From Cohnella silvisoli (lineage in GTDB: Bacteria; Bacillota; Bacilli; Paenibacillales; Paenibacillaceae), in NCBI RefSeq assembly GCF_021190915.1, contig NZ_JAIOAP010000011.1:186001-250000 (forward strand): 64,000 nt of DNA, in the 5' to 3' direction. Below the pieces are notes generated by a model. It was not told where the DNA came from, ran no database searches, and saw only the letters and a list, made by a program, of their open reading frames with translations. Positions 18,662-26,994 of the stretch are shown here, one piece after another. The first letter of the stretch is position 1. The number at the start of each line of letters is the position of its first letter. The position numbers were made by a program, and so were the translations under genes.

Positions 18662-18689
18662 TGTATATGACTCTTTCGAGTCATGTACA
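18662..18689 (+). promoter_or_regulatory. 28-base imperfect palindrome upstream of the YcnI-like gene
   Basis: The 12-base arms TGTATATGACTC (18662-18673) and GAGTCATGTACA (18678-18689) match at 11 of 12 positions around TTTC. No T-run follows, which argues against a terminator. TATACT at 18706-18711 is a possible -10, so the dyad would lie across the -35 region, as an operator or activator site would. Confidence 0.5.
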
Positions 18690-18755
18690 GGGGAATAGAA
18701 CAAGCTATACTGAGGGATATCATCAACCTATGGAAAAGAAAGGTCGGAATATCTC

Positions 18756-19373
18756 ATGAAAAAAAGTATGATGCTTGTGCTCGTTCTGTTTTTATCGATT
18801 GGCTTTGCTGGTTTAGCTAGCGCACACGTGACCGTTCAGCCGAAGGAAGTACCGGCAGGCTCTTATCAGGTGTTTACGGTCCGCGTTCCATCGGAAAAAG
18901 AAGCCGCGACGACATCGGTGAAGCTTGCCATTCCTGACGGAGTAGCCGTAAGCCGCATTGAGCCGAAACCGGATTGGACTTATGAAATCGAGAAAGGCGC
19001 GGAAGATAAATTCGTCAGCGTCACTTGGAAAGCCACGGGCAAAGGACTCGGCGCAACCGAATTCGGCGAATTCAGGGTGCAAGGCAAAGTGGCCGACGAT
19101 GCCAAAGAATTAGTATGGAAAGCGTACCAAACGTATTCCGATGGCGAAGTCGTGGAATGGACGGGTGCCGCGGACGCGGACAAACCGGCTTCCGTAACCG
19201 CGGTCACTGCTGCTGCAGGCGAAGGGGATGGACATGGCGCTGCACCTAGTGGCGCTTCCGGAGAAGCGGAAGACAAGGACGGTCGCGACACGCTGACATT
19301 GTCGCTTGCCGTAGCGGGTTTGATTGCCGGCGTGCTGGCGCTGCTGATTGCATTGTTCCGGAAGCGGACTTGA
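18756..19373 (+). CDS. ycnI: YcnI-like DUF1775 copper-binding protein
   Basis: This 205-residue exported protein has a signal peptide ending SAHVTV, so cleavage would leave His24 at the mature N-terminus, the copper ligand known for YcnI/DUF1775 domains. The DUF1775 beta-sandwich spans about 24-150, an Ala/Gly-rich linker follows, and one C-terminal helix (about 181-200) with KRT anchors it in the membrane. In Bacillus subtilis ycnI is with ycnJ/ycnK; neither is here, and instead a NarL-type pair precedes it. AAAGGTCGG before ATG 18756 serves as ribosome-binding site. Confidence 0.88.
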   Translation: MKKSMMLVLVLFLSIGFAGLASAHVTVQPKEVPAGSYQVFTVRVPSEKEAATTSVKLAIPDGVAVSRIEPKPDWTYEIEKGAEDKFVSVTWKATGKGLGATEFGEFRVQGKVADDAKELVWKAYQTYSDGEVVEWTGAADADKPASVTAVTAAAGEGDGHGAAPSGASGEAEDKDGRDTLTLSLAVAGLIAGVLALLIALFRKRT

Positions 19374-19409
19374 TGCTCGCTTGGGAGAGAAAATCGTAAA
19401 ATCAAAAAG

Positions 19410-19457
19410 CCTGAGAGCCGCTCCACCCTGCCGGGGTTGGAAGCTCTCTGGTTTTTT
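19410..19457 (+). terminator. Terminator after the YcnI-like gene
   Basis: Left arm CCTGAGAGC (19410-19418) pairs with GCTCTCTGG (19443-19451), with imperfect inner pairing, then a TTTTTT tract. Confidence 0.75.
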
Positions 19458-19482
19458 AATGTTCATTCGAAAAGCAATCCGA

Positions 19483-19510
19483 TATAATACATCTAATACG
19501 TAAATGTATT
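19483..19510 (+). promoter_or_regulatory. Promoter and probable operator of the GntR-type regulator
   Basis: TATAAT at 19483-19488 is a good -10. An inverted repeat AATACAT (19486-19492) and ATGTATT (19504-19510) overlaps it, and TAATACGT lies between (19494-19501). TAATACGT and AATGTAT recur in the promoter of the downstream operon (20755-20802), which suggests binding by the regulator itself. Confidence 0.5.
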
Positions 19511-19523
19511 ATTGGGGAGCCGG

Positions 19524-20663
19524 ATGATGAGAGAAAAGCTGAAAAAAGGACCTGTCGTGCTGTACGAGCAAATGAGAGTCAAAATCATGGAGCTTATTCG
19601 CGAGCGAGGGTTAAAACCCCACGATCCGGTTCCTTCGGAAACGGAATTGGCTAAAATGTACGGCGTAAGCAGCAGGACAAGCAAAGAAGCGCTGCTTCAG
19701 TTGGCTCGCGAAGGCATCGTGTACCGAATGCCTAGAAGAGGGACATTCCTAGCCAAGCTGCCGGACGATGGGGGTACTGGAGGCCAAACCCGGTTGCGGA
19801 TCAAGGAAAGGCAGGCAGTAGGCGTTTTATTGCCTGATACTGACGAGTACGTGGGCCGCGTTCTTCAAGCGTTAACTGTAGAACTAATCGATCGCGGGTT
19901 TGAGGTGTTGGTTCGTTTTACATCCGGACTTTTGGAGAAAGAGGACGAGCTTGCCCGAGATCTGGTTGACGAATACTCGGTTGCGGGCCTCATCATCTAT
20001 CCTGGGCGCCATGACACCCTAAGCGATCTTCTGATACAACTCCATACGAAACAATTTCCCGTCGTTATCGTCGATCGCGCGTTCCGTGAAATCAGCATTC
20101 CCAGCGTATATCATGACCATCTTCATGGCGCTTCGGAGTTGACTGCCTATTTAATTTCCAATGGGCATCGCCGCATCGGATTCGTTTCCGAGGAATTCCG
20201 CGGCGTTATGAGCAGGGAAGATCGCTTCAACGGTTATACGCAGGCATTCTTGGACGCTTCTTTGAGCTTGGATTTAAGTTTGGTGTATAAAATGGGGTCT
20301 CAGCGCAGTTTGACAAGGGAAGCCGAGGTACAATTGGATCGTTTTATCGCGGGCAATCGGGATATGACCGCCGCCGTATGCTCTAATGATTACGTTGCGC
20401 TATCGGTGATGCAATCCGCTTACCGTCTGGGAATTACAGTTCCCGAACAGTTGTCGGTTGTCGGATTTACCGATTTCACATTCGCGGAGCTGTTACCGGT
20501 TCCCTTGACGACCGTCGAGAAAACGGCGCCGGAATTAGGCACAGCCGCAGCAAAAATGTTGTCGGAGCTCATTGCTGATCCAACTGCGCGCCATTCGCCG
20601 CTCGTTATCCCTACGCGGCTAAAGGAACGTAAGAGCGTGAAGTCCTTGAATATCAATATATAA
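19524..20663 (+). CDS. GntR/LacI-hybrid (AraR-type) transcriptional regulator
   Basis: This regulator has about 379 residues. The start is ATG 19524 or 19527, both behind GGGGAG; an upstream TTG is part of that site. The N-terminal winged helix of GntR type spans about 1-70 (PSETELAKMYGVSSRTSKEA, then RMPRRGTFLAK). A LacI/periplasmic-binding-type effector domain follows (AVGVLLPDTDEYVGRVLQAL to the C-terminus, with LSVVGFTDF). The architecture is that of AraR, which binds a sugar and leaves DNA. It likely represses the sugar-conversion operon that starts 160 bases downstream. Confidence 0.9.
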   Translation: MMREKLKKGPVVLYEQMRVKIMELIRERGLKPHDPVPSETELAKMYGVSSRTSKEALLQLAREGIVYRMPRRGTFLAKLPDDGGTGGQTRLRIKERQAVGVLLPDTDEYVGRVLQALTVELIDRGFEVLVRFTSGLLEKEDELARDLVDEYSVAGLIIYPGRHDTLSDLLIQLHTKQFPVVIVDRAFREISIPSVYHDHLHGASELTAYLISNGHRRIGFVSEEFRGVMSREDRFNGYTQAFLDASLSLDLSLVYKMGSQRSLTREAEVQLDRFIAGNRDMTAAVCSNDYVALSVMQSAYRLGITVPEQLSVVGFTDFTFAELLPVPLTTVEKTAPELGTAAAKMLSELIADPTARHSPLVIPTRLKERKSVKSLNINI

Positions 20664-20693
20664 TTGCACGCGAATATCCGATTATACGAAACG

Positions 20694-20732
20694 AACCGTC
20701 ACGGAACAGATTTTGTTCTTAGACGGTTTTTT
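20694..20732 (+). terminator. Terminator after the GntR-type gene
   Basis: AACCGTC (20694-20700) pairs with GACGGTT (20722-20728), with further inner pairing, and is followed by T residues. It separates the regulator from the operon. Confidence 0.8.
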
Positions 20733-20751
20733 GCTGTGCGAAAAAAGAGGG

Positions 20752-20802
20752 TTGAATGTATCAGTGAAACAAAATAGTATTAAAAAAGAATCAATAATAC
20801 GT
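20752..20802 (+). promoter_or_regulatory. Promoter of the sugar-conversion operon
   Basis: TTGAAT (20752-20757) and TAGTAT (20775-20780) are 17 bases apart, a reasonable sigma-A promoter. AATGTAT overlaps the -35 (20755-20761) and TAATACGT lies at 20795-20802, near the likely transcription start. Both words also occur in the regulator's own promoter. Confidence 0.5.
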
Positions 20803-20821
20803 CATGAAGGTGGTCAAGCGA

Positions 20822-21724
20822 ATGCCTGCAAAATTGAAGCTGGGGATGAATTTGGGTTTTGCCATTAACAAGTACGTAGAACCCGAGATTTGGGCGAGGC
20901 TCGTTTCCGAGGGGATGGGCGTGCGGAACGTGCAGCTCGTGGCGGACCTACTAAATGTATTTCTTCCGGATGATTACGTGCAAGAACAAATCGAGCGAAT
21001 CAATGCCAGTACGCAACGCTACAACCTGAACGTAACCTCTACGTTCACAAGCGCTTTTACGCGGGTTAACCATTTCATGCATCCCGATGTCGGCGCCCGT
21101 AAAATATGGCTGAATTGGTTCAAGAAATTCGCGAAAGCGTCGGCTGCGCTTGGGGCGAAGTCGACAGGGAGCCACTTTGGAATCCTCACTTTCGCCGATT
21201 ATGACAACAAGGACCGAAGGGATTTTATCATTAACGATGCTTTGAAGCTATGGAAGGAACTTAGCTGGTATTGCCGCGATCTGGGTATGGAATACGTGAT
21301 GTTCGAACCGATGTCCATCCCCCGGGAGATGGCGAACACGGTAGCGGATACCAAGGAACTGTTGGAGCGATTGAACGACGGAGCGGGTTTGCCTTTCAAA
21401 ATATGTCTGGACGTCGGGCATGCCCCGCACCCGGATGACCGCGATCCATACCGGTGGGTGCGGGAGTTGGGCGCCGTTTCGCCGATTATCCATATTCAAC
21501 AGACGGAGCTTAACCACAGTCGCCATTGGCCGTTCACGGATGAGTATAACGAGCTTGGAATCATTCACGGCGATAAGCTGCTGGAGGCTATCGAGCAATC
21601 CGGCGCCGAAGAAGCCGAGCTCGTGTTCGAGCTGTCGCACCGCGAGGCGTGGTCGACCGAGTTTCGGATCATCCAGGATCACCGGGATTCGGTAGAGTAT
21701 TGGCGACGGTTCGTCAAGGAATAG
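20822..21724 (+). CDS. Xylose-isomerase-like TIM-barrel sugar isomerase/epimerase
   Basis: This 300-residue protein starts at ATG 20822, which has AAGGTGG 7 bases upstream; the ATG at 20804 lies inside that context. It belongs to the AP-endonuclease-2 superfamily of TIM barrels. Metal-site residues are suggested by EPMSIPRE, CLDVGHAPHP, HIQQTE and ELSHRE. These barrels isomerise or epimerise free or phosphorylated sugars; the exact substrate cannot be read from sequence. It is the first gene of a five-gene run with gaps of 14-26 bases. Confidence 0.8.
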   Translation: MPAKLKLGMNLGFAINKYVEPEIWARLVSEGMGVRNVQLVADLLNVFLPDDYVQEQIERINASTQRYNLNVTSTFTSAFTRVNHFMHPDVGARKIWLNWFKKFAKASAALGAKSTGSHFGILTFADYDNKDRRDFIINDALKLWKELSWYCRDLGMEYVMFEPMSIPREMANTVADTKELLERLNDGAGLPFKICLDVGHAPHPDDRDPYRWVRELGAVSPIIHIQQTELNHSRHWPFTDEYNELGIIHGDKLLEAIEQSGAEEAELVFELSHREAWSTEFRIIQDHRDSVEYWRRFVKE

Positions 21725-21738
21725 GAGGAGGCGATCGG

Positions 21739-22788
21739 ATGGAGACGATGAAGGCTTACGTGCTGAACGGCATAGGGGACTTAAGACTGCAGCAAGTTCC
21801 GAAGCCGATTCCGGAGACGGGCGAAGTACTGTTGCAAATAGCTGCTTGCGGAGTATGCGGCTCAGACATTCCACGCATCTACGAGAAAGGAACTTATCGA
21901 TTTCCGACGATCCCCGGACATGAGTTTTCAGGCAGGATCGAGGCGGTCGGCAAGGGAGTGAAAGATCATCTAATCGGTCGGATGGCCGCGGTATTCCCGC
22001 TAATCCCTTGCCGCAAGTGTCCAAGCTGCGAGATCGGCTCCTACGCGACATGCAGTGCTTACGACTACAAAGGCTCGCGTTCCGATGGAGCGTTCGCCGA
22101 ATATGTGTGCGTGCCGGCATGGAATTTGATCATGGCGCCTGAAGGATTGAGCGGCGAAGAGCTTGCCATGGCGGAACCGGCAGCCGTTGCCGTGCATGCG
22201 CTTCGCCGCGGGGGGCTTGATATTGGAGATCGCGTATTGATTAGCGGCGCCGGCCCGATCGGCTTGATGCTTGCCCAATGGGCAAGAGCTTGGGGAGCGT
22301 CACGGGTGCTGCTAGCGGATGTGGACGACCGGAAGCTTGCGTTCGCCGAGGCGAACGGATTTCAAGACACCGTTAATCCGACGAAGATGGACGTTCAAGC
22401 CTGGATTCTGGAGCGAACCGGCGCGGGAGTCGATCTGGCAGTGGAAGGCGCGGGACATCCCTCCTCTTGGGAAAATTGCCTGCGCGCGGCTCGACCGGGA
22501 GGACGGGTCGTGCTCATGGGCAACCCCTCGGGACCGATGGGCTTGTCGCAGATTGGTTATTGGGAGATGCTCCGCAAACAGCTGACGGTGGTCGGCACTT
22601 GGAATTCGGATTACGCGGAGTTTCCCAAGAACGAATGGAAGCTGGCGGTGGAAGCGATGGCAGAAGGAAAGATTCAGGTTCGTTCTTTGATAACCCATCC
22701 CGTGTGCTTCGATGAGCTTGGGGAAGCAATAGCGATGATGAAGGATAGACAACAATTTTATAACAAGGTCATGTGGACAAAGACATAG
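21739..22788 (+). CDS. Zinc-dependent medium-chain dehydrogenase (sorbitol/galactitol-1-phosphate type)
   Basis: The protein has 349 residues from ATG 21739, just after AGGAGGAGG. The N-terminal GroES-like domain has catalytic-zinc residues in CGVCGSDIPR and GHEF, and the structural-zinc cluster PCRKCPSCEIGSYATC. The Rossmann domain carries GAGPIGLMLAQWARAWGA for NAD(P). Family members oxidise polyols or polyol phosphates to ketoses. It is followed by a second, dissimilar dehydrogenase of the same superfamily, so two oxidation steps are likely in this pathway. Confidence 0.88.
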   Translation: METMKAYVLNGIGDLRLQQVPKPIPETGEVLLQIAACGVCGSDIPRIYEKGTYRFPTIPGHEFSGRIEAVGKGVKDHLIGRMAAVFPLIPCRKCPSCEIGSYATCSAYDYKGSRSDGAFAEYVCVPAWNLIMAPEGLSGEELAMAEPAAVAVHALRRGGLDIGDRVLISGAGPIGLMLAQWARAWGASRVLLADVDDRKLAFAEANGFQDTVNPTKMDVQAWILERTGAGVDLAVEGAGHPSSWENCLRAARPGGRVVLMGNPSGPMGLSQIGYWEMLRKQLTVVGTWNSDYAEFPKNEWKLAVEAMAEGKIQVRSLITHPVCFDELGEAIAMMKDRQQFYNKVMWTKT

Positions 22789-22803
22789 GGAGAGTGATTC
22801 GCA

Positions 22804-23838
22804 GTGAAAGCAGCAGTATTGGAGAAGTTGGAACAAATAGCGATGAGAGAGGTGCCGTTGCCTCAAATAGATAATGATAGCATTCTGATGAAGGTAGAGG
22901 CCGTGGGCATCTGCGGCAGCGACATCCGAATTTATCATCACGGAAACAGCCGCGTGGAGCTCCCGCAAATATTAGGGCATGAAGCGGCAGGACGAATCGT
23001 CGCAGTCGGCGCCAACGTGAAGAAGTTCAGTGCCGGAGATCGGATTTGTCTGGGCGCGGACGTGCCTTGCGGGGAATGCGTTTTCTGCGAGGCGGGAATC
23101 GGCAATAACTGCCAAATCAACTACGCCATGGGATATCAATTTGCCGGAAGCTTCGCCGAATATGTCTTGCTTAATAAGATGGTAGTCAATTTCGGTCCGA
23201 TTCACAAAATAGCCGACGGAGTAAGCTACGAGGAAGCGGCGCTCGCGGAACCGTTAGCGTGTGTGCTTAACGGGCTTGAACTGTCTCAAGTAAAGCTGGG
23301 GGAAACGGTAGTCGTTATCGGCGCAGGACCGATCGGCATGATGCTGGTCGAAGTGGCGATGAAGATGGGGGCGAAAGTGCTGCTTGTGAATCGTTCCCGG
23401 CCGCGGCTGGAGATGGCAAAGCATCTTGGCGCGGCGGCGTACATTTGTTCCGGGGAAGAGAACGCGGTGGAGCGGGTGCTGGAGGAAACAGGAGGACTTG
23501 GCGCGGATGTCGTCATCACGTGCAACCCATCTCCGGAATCACAGGTTGACGCTATCTATATGGCCAAAAACCGGGCGCGCGTCAATTACTTTGGAGGTTT
23601 GCCGAAAGGGAAATCAATGGTCACGCTCGATACGAACATCATCCATTACAAGGAGTTGTTCGTGCACGGTTCTCACGGTTCCTTGCCCCGCCATCATCAA
23701 CAAGCGGTCGACCTTATTAACAATGGAATCATCGATATGAGAAAATTCATAACCCACCGTTTTCCGCTAGACCAGATCGAGGAAGCGATCCTCACCGCCG
23801 TAAGCCATGCGGGTCTTCGCGTCATCGTAAATCCCTGA
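22804..23838 (+). CDS. Zinc-dependent medium-chain dehydrogenase
   Basis: This 344-residue enzyme has a GTG start at 22804 behind GGGAGAG. It shows VGICGSDIRIY and GHEAAGRIV in the zinc-binding domain, the structural cluster DVPCGECVFCEAGIGNNC, and the cofactor loop VIGAGPIGMMLVEVAMKMGA. The C-terminal half contains FVHGSHGS and HRFPLDQIEEA, as in the sorbitol-dehydrogenase branch. Substrate is unknown; probably a polyol or aldose intermediate handled by the neighbouring isomerases. Confidence 0.88.
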   Translation: MKAAVLEKLEQIAMREVPLPQIDNDSILMKVEAVGICGSDIRIYHHGNSRVELPQILGHEAAGRIVAVGANVKKFSAGDRICLGADVPCGECVFCEAGIGNNCQINYAMGYQFAGSFAEYVLLNKMVVNFGPIHKIADGVSYEEAALAEPLACVLNGLELSQVKLGETVVVIGAGPIGMMLVEVAMKMGAKVLLVNRSRPRLEMAKHLGAAAYICSGEENAVERVLEETGGLGADVVITCNPSPESQVDAIYMAKNRARVNYFGGLPKGKSMVTLDTNIIHYKELFVHGSHGSLPRHHQQAVDLINNGIIDMRKFITHRFPLDQIEEAILTAVSHAGLRVIVNP

Positions 23839-23857
23839 GGAGAAGAGGTGAAAATCT

Positions 23858-24523
23858 ATGGCGGGAAAAATTTCTCCTTCCATGATGTGCGTGGACTTTC
23901 GGCGGCTTGAGGAAAGCGTGAAAGCACTCGAGCAAGCAGGCGTGGAATATCTCCACTTCGACGTTATGGACGGCCATTTCGTGCCGAATTTTACGCTTGG
24001 GCCCGATTTTATTCGTTGCGTCCGAGAAATGACAAGCATCCCTTTCGATTTTCATTTAATGGTGGAACGTCCGGAAACGGTTCTCTCCGTGTTCGACATT
24101 CGAGCAGGGGATATCGTATCCGTGCACCAGGAAGCTTCGATTCATCTCCAGAGAACGCTGCAGCACATTCGGGACATGGGGGCAAAGCCTTCGGTTGCCC
24201 TAAATCCCGCGACTCCCATCTATGCGATAGACGAAGTATTGGATGACCTGGAACTCGTTCTCGTGATGACGGTTAATCCGGGTTTCGCCGGTCAGAAGCT
24301 CGTTCCGTCGACGATTCGCAAAATCGCGGGACTGAAAGAGCGTTTGAAAGCGAATGGACACCCCGAGGTGGAGATCGAAGTGGACGGAAACGTCAGCTGG
24401 GACAATGCCGTTAAGATGAGACAGGCGGGGGCGGATCTTTTCGTCGCGGGTACATCCAGCGTTTTCCGTAAGGGAGAAGACATTCAAATGTTGATAGAGC
24501 GATTCAGAGCTTGTATCGCTTGA
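23858..24523 (+). CDS. Ribulose-phosphate 3-epimerase family protein
   Basis: The protein has 221 residues, full length for the family. The barrel motifs are intact: KISPSMMCVDF, HFDVMDGHFVPNFT, DFHLMVERPE, ALNPATP, MTVNPGFAGQKL and EVDGNVSW, with C-terminal AGTSSVF. It inverts C3 of a ketose phosphate. As part of an inducible sugar operon, and not the housekeeping locus, it may act like AlsE (allulose-6-phosphate 3-epimerase); this is inference. RBS GAGGAGAAGAGGTG precedes ATG 23858. Confidence 0.88.
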   Translation: MAGKISPSMMCVDFRRLEESVKALEQAGVEYLHFDVMDGHFVPNFTLGPDFIRCVREMTSIPFDFHLMVERPETVLSVFDIRAGDIVSVHQEASIHLQRTLQHIRDMGAKPSVALNPATPIYAIDEVLDDLELVLVMTVNPGFAGQKLVPSTIRKIAGLKERLKANGHPEVEIEVDGNVSWDNAVKMRQAGADLFVAGTSSVFRKGEDIQMLIERFRACIA

Positions 24524-24549
24524 ATAACCTCAGAGAGGAAAAATACAAT

Positions 24550-25752
24550 ATGACGGATAAAGAATATGCATTATTCGAAGAACGGCAGCAAGCAAGAGGC
24601 ATCGACCTGAACACCGTAAAAGAGAAAATGAAGTCGCTCAAGATTGAAACGCCGTCGTGGGGATTCGGCGACTCGGGAACCCGGTTCAAGGTGTTTAAGA
24701 ACCGAGCGGCAGCACGAACGCCGTACGAAAAATTAGAGGACGCCACAGAAGTACACCGTTTGACCGGACTATGCCCGTCCGTCGCAATTCACATTCCTTG
24801 GGACAAGACGGACAGTTATGAAAAACTGCGCCGCCATGCGGAAAGCTTGGGCATTTCGATAGGCGCGATTAATCCGAACCTGTTCCAAGACGAGGAATAT
24901 ATGCTCGGAAGCGTTACGAATGCAAATGCCGCCATCCGGCGAAAAGCGACCGATCATCTGCTGGAATGCGTGGATATCGCCAAAATAACAGGGTCGCGCG
25001 ACGTAAGCCTTTGGTTCGCTGACGGCACCAACTATCCGGGACAAGGCGACATTCGGGCACGTAAAGGGTGGATGCAGGAATCGCTGGCGGAAATGTACAA
25101 AGCGATGTCGCCCGAAATGCGTATGCTGATCGAATACAAATTTTTCGAGCCGGCTTTTTACCATACGGATCTTGCCGATTGGGGCATGGCGTTTAATTTG
25201 GCGAATAAACTCGGGCCTCAGGCGGAAGTTCTCGTGGACACGGGCCACCACGCGCAGGGAACGAATGTAGAGCACATCGTTGCCTATTTGATCGATGAAT
25301 GCAGGCTGGGCGGCTTCCATTTTAACAGCCGGAAATACGCGGATGACGATCTGATCGTCGGCGCTATTAATCCTTATGAGCTTTTTCTGATTTTTTATCA
25401 GATTATCGATGCATCCGCGGACGCAAATCCGGCGATTCGGGATACGGTTAACAAAATCGCGTACATGATCGACCAGTCGCATAACATCGAACCGAAGATC
25501 GAAGCGGCCATCCGATCGGTCTTGAATGTGCAGACCCAATACGCGAAGGCGTTGCTGATTGATCTGGAGGAAGTTAGGGAAGCGCAGGAACGGCAAGACG
25601 TGCTTGGCGCCGAGGCGGCCGTCCGTAAAGCATTCGAGTTCGATGTTGCTCCGCTGCTGGAGTCGTTAAGGGAAGAACAGGGGCTTGCTCCGAACCCAAT
25701 GGAGGCTTATAAAAGCAGCAGCTATGCGAAAAGGGTCGGGGAGCGGGGATAA
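24550..25752 (+). CDS. rhaI: L-rhamnose isomerase family protein (RhaI type)
   Basis: This 400-residue TIM-barrel isomerase starts at ATG 24550 after GAGAGGAAAAA. Sequence blocks match the Pseudomonas stutzeri/Bacillus halodurans branch: SLWFADGTNYPGQGDIRARK, EYKFFEPAFYHTDLADWG, VDTGHHAQGTN and GGFHFNSRKYADDDL, which hold the metal-binding Glu, Asp and His. The family interconverts L-rhamnose and L-rhamnulose and also acts on D-allose/D-allulose and related sugars. No rhamnulokinase or rhamnulose-1-phosphate aldolase is adjacent, so the physiological substrate is open. It ends the operon. Confidence 0.87.
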   Translation: MTDKEYALFEERQQARGIDLNTVKEKMKSLKIETPSWGFGDSGTRFKVFKNRAAARTPYEKLEDATEVHRLTGLCPSVAIHIPWDKTDSYEKLRRHAESLGISIGAINPNLFQDEEYMLGSVTNANAAIRRKATDHLLECVDIAKITGSRDVSLWFADGTNYPGQGDIRARKGWMQESLAEMYKAMSPEMRMLIEYKFFEPAFYHTDLADWGMAFNLANKLGPQAEVLVDTGHHAQGTNVEHIVAYLIDECRLGGFHFNSRKYADDDLIVGAINPYELFLIFYQIIDASADANPAIRDTVNKIAYMIDQSHNIEPKIEAAIRSVLNVQTQYAKALLIDLEEVREAQERQDVLGAEAAVRKAFEFDVAPLLESLREEQGLAPNPMEAYKSSSYAKRVGERG

Positions 25753-25845
25753 TGCGCCGGGCGAGACATATTGCGGATGAAGGATTACTTTACTAGAGAG
25801 CATTCGTCTGTTACGATAAGAATAATGATATGAATCGGTGAGTGA

Positions 25846-25891
25846 AGCACACCCCGTCAAGCGTGGAAGACGCTGGGGGCGTGCTTTTTTT
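25846..25891 (+). terminator. Terminator of the sugar-conversion operon
   Basis: AGCACACCCC (25846-25855) pairs with GGGGCGTGCT (25876-25885) with one mismatch; an inner stem AGCGT/ACGCT (25860-25874) stacks on it, followed by seven T residues. Confidence 0.85.
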
Positions 25892-25929
25892 GCGTCCGTG
25901 GAGATTGGAATGGAAGGAAGTATAGTATA

Positions 25930-26985
25930 ATGAAACTAACGGATCGACGTAAGAGTGAAAAGCTTAAGCTGGATCAGATTATGCGTGTACTGTTCCGGTT
26001 ATCGAGAAGGTTGACGATTCAACTGATCAATGGGCTGTTCGAGGAGCAGTTTGCGAGCGAAGAGGTTAAATCGATTCACTATGGTAATGCTGAGTTCATT
26101 AAGGACGAATATGACCGAATTGTCGGTGATTTGTTTCTGAAATTGGATACGAGTCGCGGCATATTCCATTACCATGTCGAGTTTCAGACGTTAAATGATC
26201 AGTCAATGGTCATTCGGATGTTTCGATATGGATTTGAGAAAGCGATGGAACTGGCAATTGGGAGCGGAGAGGGCGAATTGCCATTGCTAGCGTTTCCTCG
26301 ACAGGTCGTTATTTTTCTGGAGGAGAACGAGGCGATTGGAGATCGGCTTTCATTTAAACTGCGTCTACCGGATGGTACGGAAACGGTCTATGCGGTACCG
26401 GTCATTCGTTATTGGACCCTCACGCCTAGGGATTTGCAGGAGAAACGCCTGTATGCACTGCTCCCGTTGCAGGTATTCGGCTCTCGAAAGAATATGCGAC
26501 GAATAGCTGCCAGCCATCACTCCGACGAGGAGAAGCGGCGCCTGCTCTCTAAAGAATTTGAACAGCTGAAGGACACCGTCGAACGGACGCTTGCGGTCAT
26601 TAACGAATTGGTTACTCGCCAGCAACTGCCACTAGGGGATATGGATCGGATTTTGCAGGTGCTCAGCAATATATTGACATATTTATATCGCAACTACGGC
26701 AATGAATTTGTACAAATGAAACAGGAGGTAAGTACGATGATCAAGACGTTTATCGATCCTAAGATGGTGAAGAAAGGGAGAGAGGAAGGTATCAAAGTAG
26801 GAATTAAAGAAGGAATTAAAGAAGGAATTAAAGAAGGAATTAAAGAAGGAATTAAAGAAGGAATTAAAGAAGGAAAGGCCGAGGTTGCGCAAAATCTGCT
26901 TGGGCTTGGCGTTGAAATCGAAACGATCGTTCAAGCTACAGGTCTGACTGCGGAGGAAGTGTTGAAATTAGGGAAGAAAAATTGA
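25930..26985 (+). CDS. Rpn-family PD-(D/E)XK nuclease / transposase-like protein
   Basis: The protein has 351 residues. The N-terminal half resembles the RpnC/YadD (PDDEXK_2) family: VGDLFLKLDTSRGIFHYHVEFQTLND contains the Asp and the E-x-Q of the nuclease core. A helical middle follows, then a charged tail with six GIKE repeats (about 291-314) and a final AEVAQNLLGLGVEIETIVQATGLT segment typical of these proteins. GGAAGG lies upstream of ATG 25930. Rpn proteins promote RecA-independent recombination in E. coli. They are not true insertion-sequence transposases, and no terminal inverted repeats are seen here. Confidence 0.85.
   Translation: MKLTDRRKSEKLKLDQIMRVLFRLSRRLTIQLINGLFEEQFASEEVKSIHYGNAEFIKDEYDRIVGDLFLKLDTSRGIFHYHVEFQTLNDQSMVIRMFRYGFEKAMELAIGSGEGELPLLAFPRQVVIFLEENEAIGDRLSFKLRLPDGTETVYAVPVIRYWTLTPRDLQEKRLYALLPLQVFGSRKNMRRIAASHHSDEEKRRLLSKEFEQLKDTVERTLAVINELVTRQQLPLGDMDRILQVLSNILTYLYRNYGNEFVQMKQEVSTMIKTFIDPKMVKKGREEGIKVGIKEGIKEGIKEGIKEGIKEGIKEGKAEVAQNLLGLGVEIETIVQATGLTAEEVLKLGKKN
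26800..26871 (+). repeat. 12-base tandem repeat, six perfect copies
   Basis: GGAATTAAAGAA is repeated six times without error, preceded by a degenerate copy at 26788-26799. Each unit encodes Gly-Ile-Lys-Glu, so gain or loss of units keeps the frame and changes only the length of a charged helical tail. Confidence 0.97.
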
Positions 26986-26994
26986 ACAGCCTGC

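Noticed and set aside
26800-26871. Possible CRISPR-like array
   Set aside because: The repeats are directly adjacent 12-base units without spacers and lie in frame inside a gene.
25930-26985. Insertion sequence, because Rpn proteins are often labelled transposase-like
   Set aside because: No terminal inverted repeats, no target duplication and no DDE motif; the gene has its own ribosome-binding site and follows a normal terminator.
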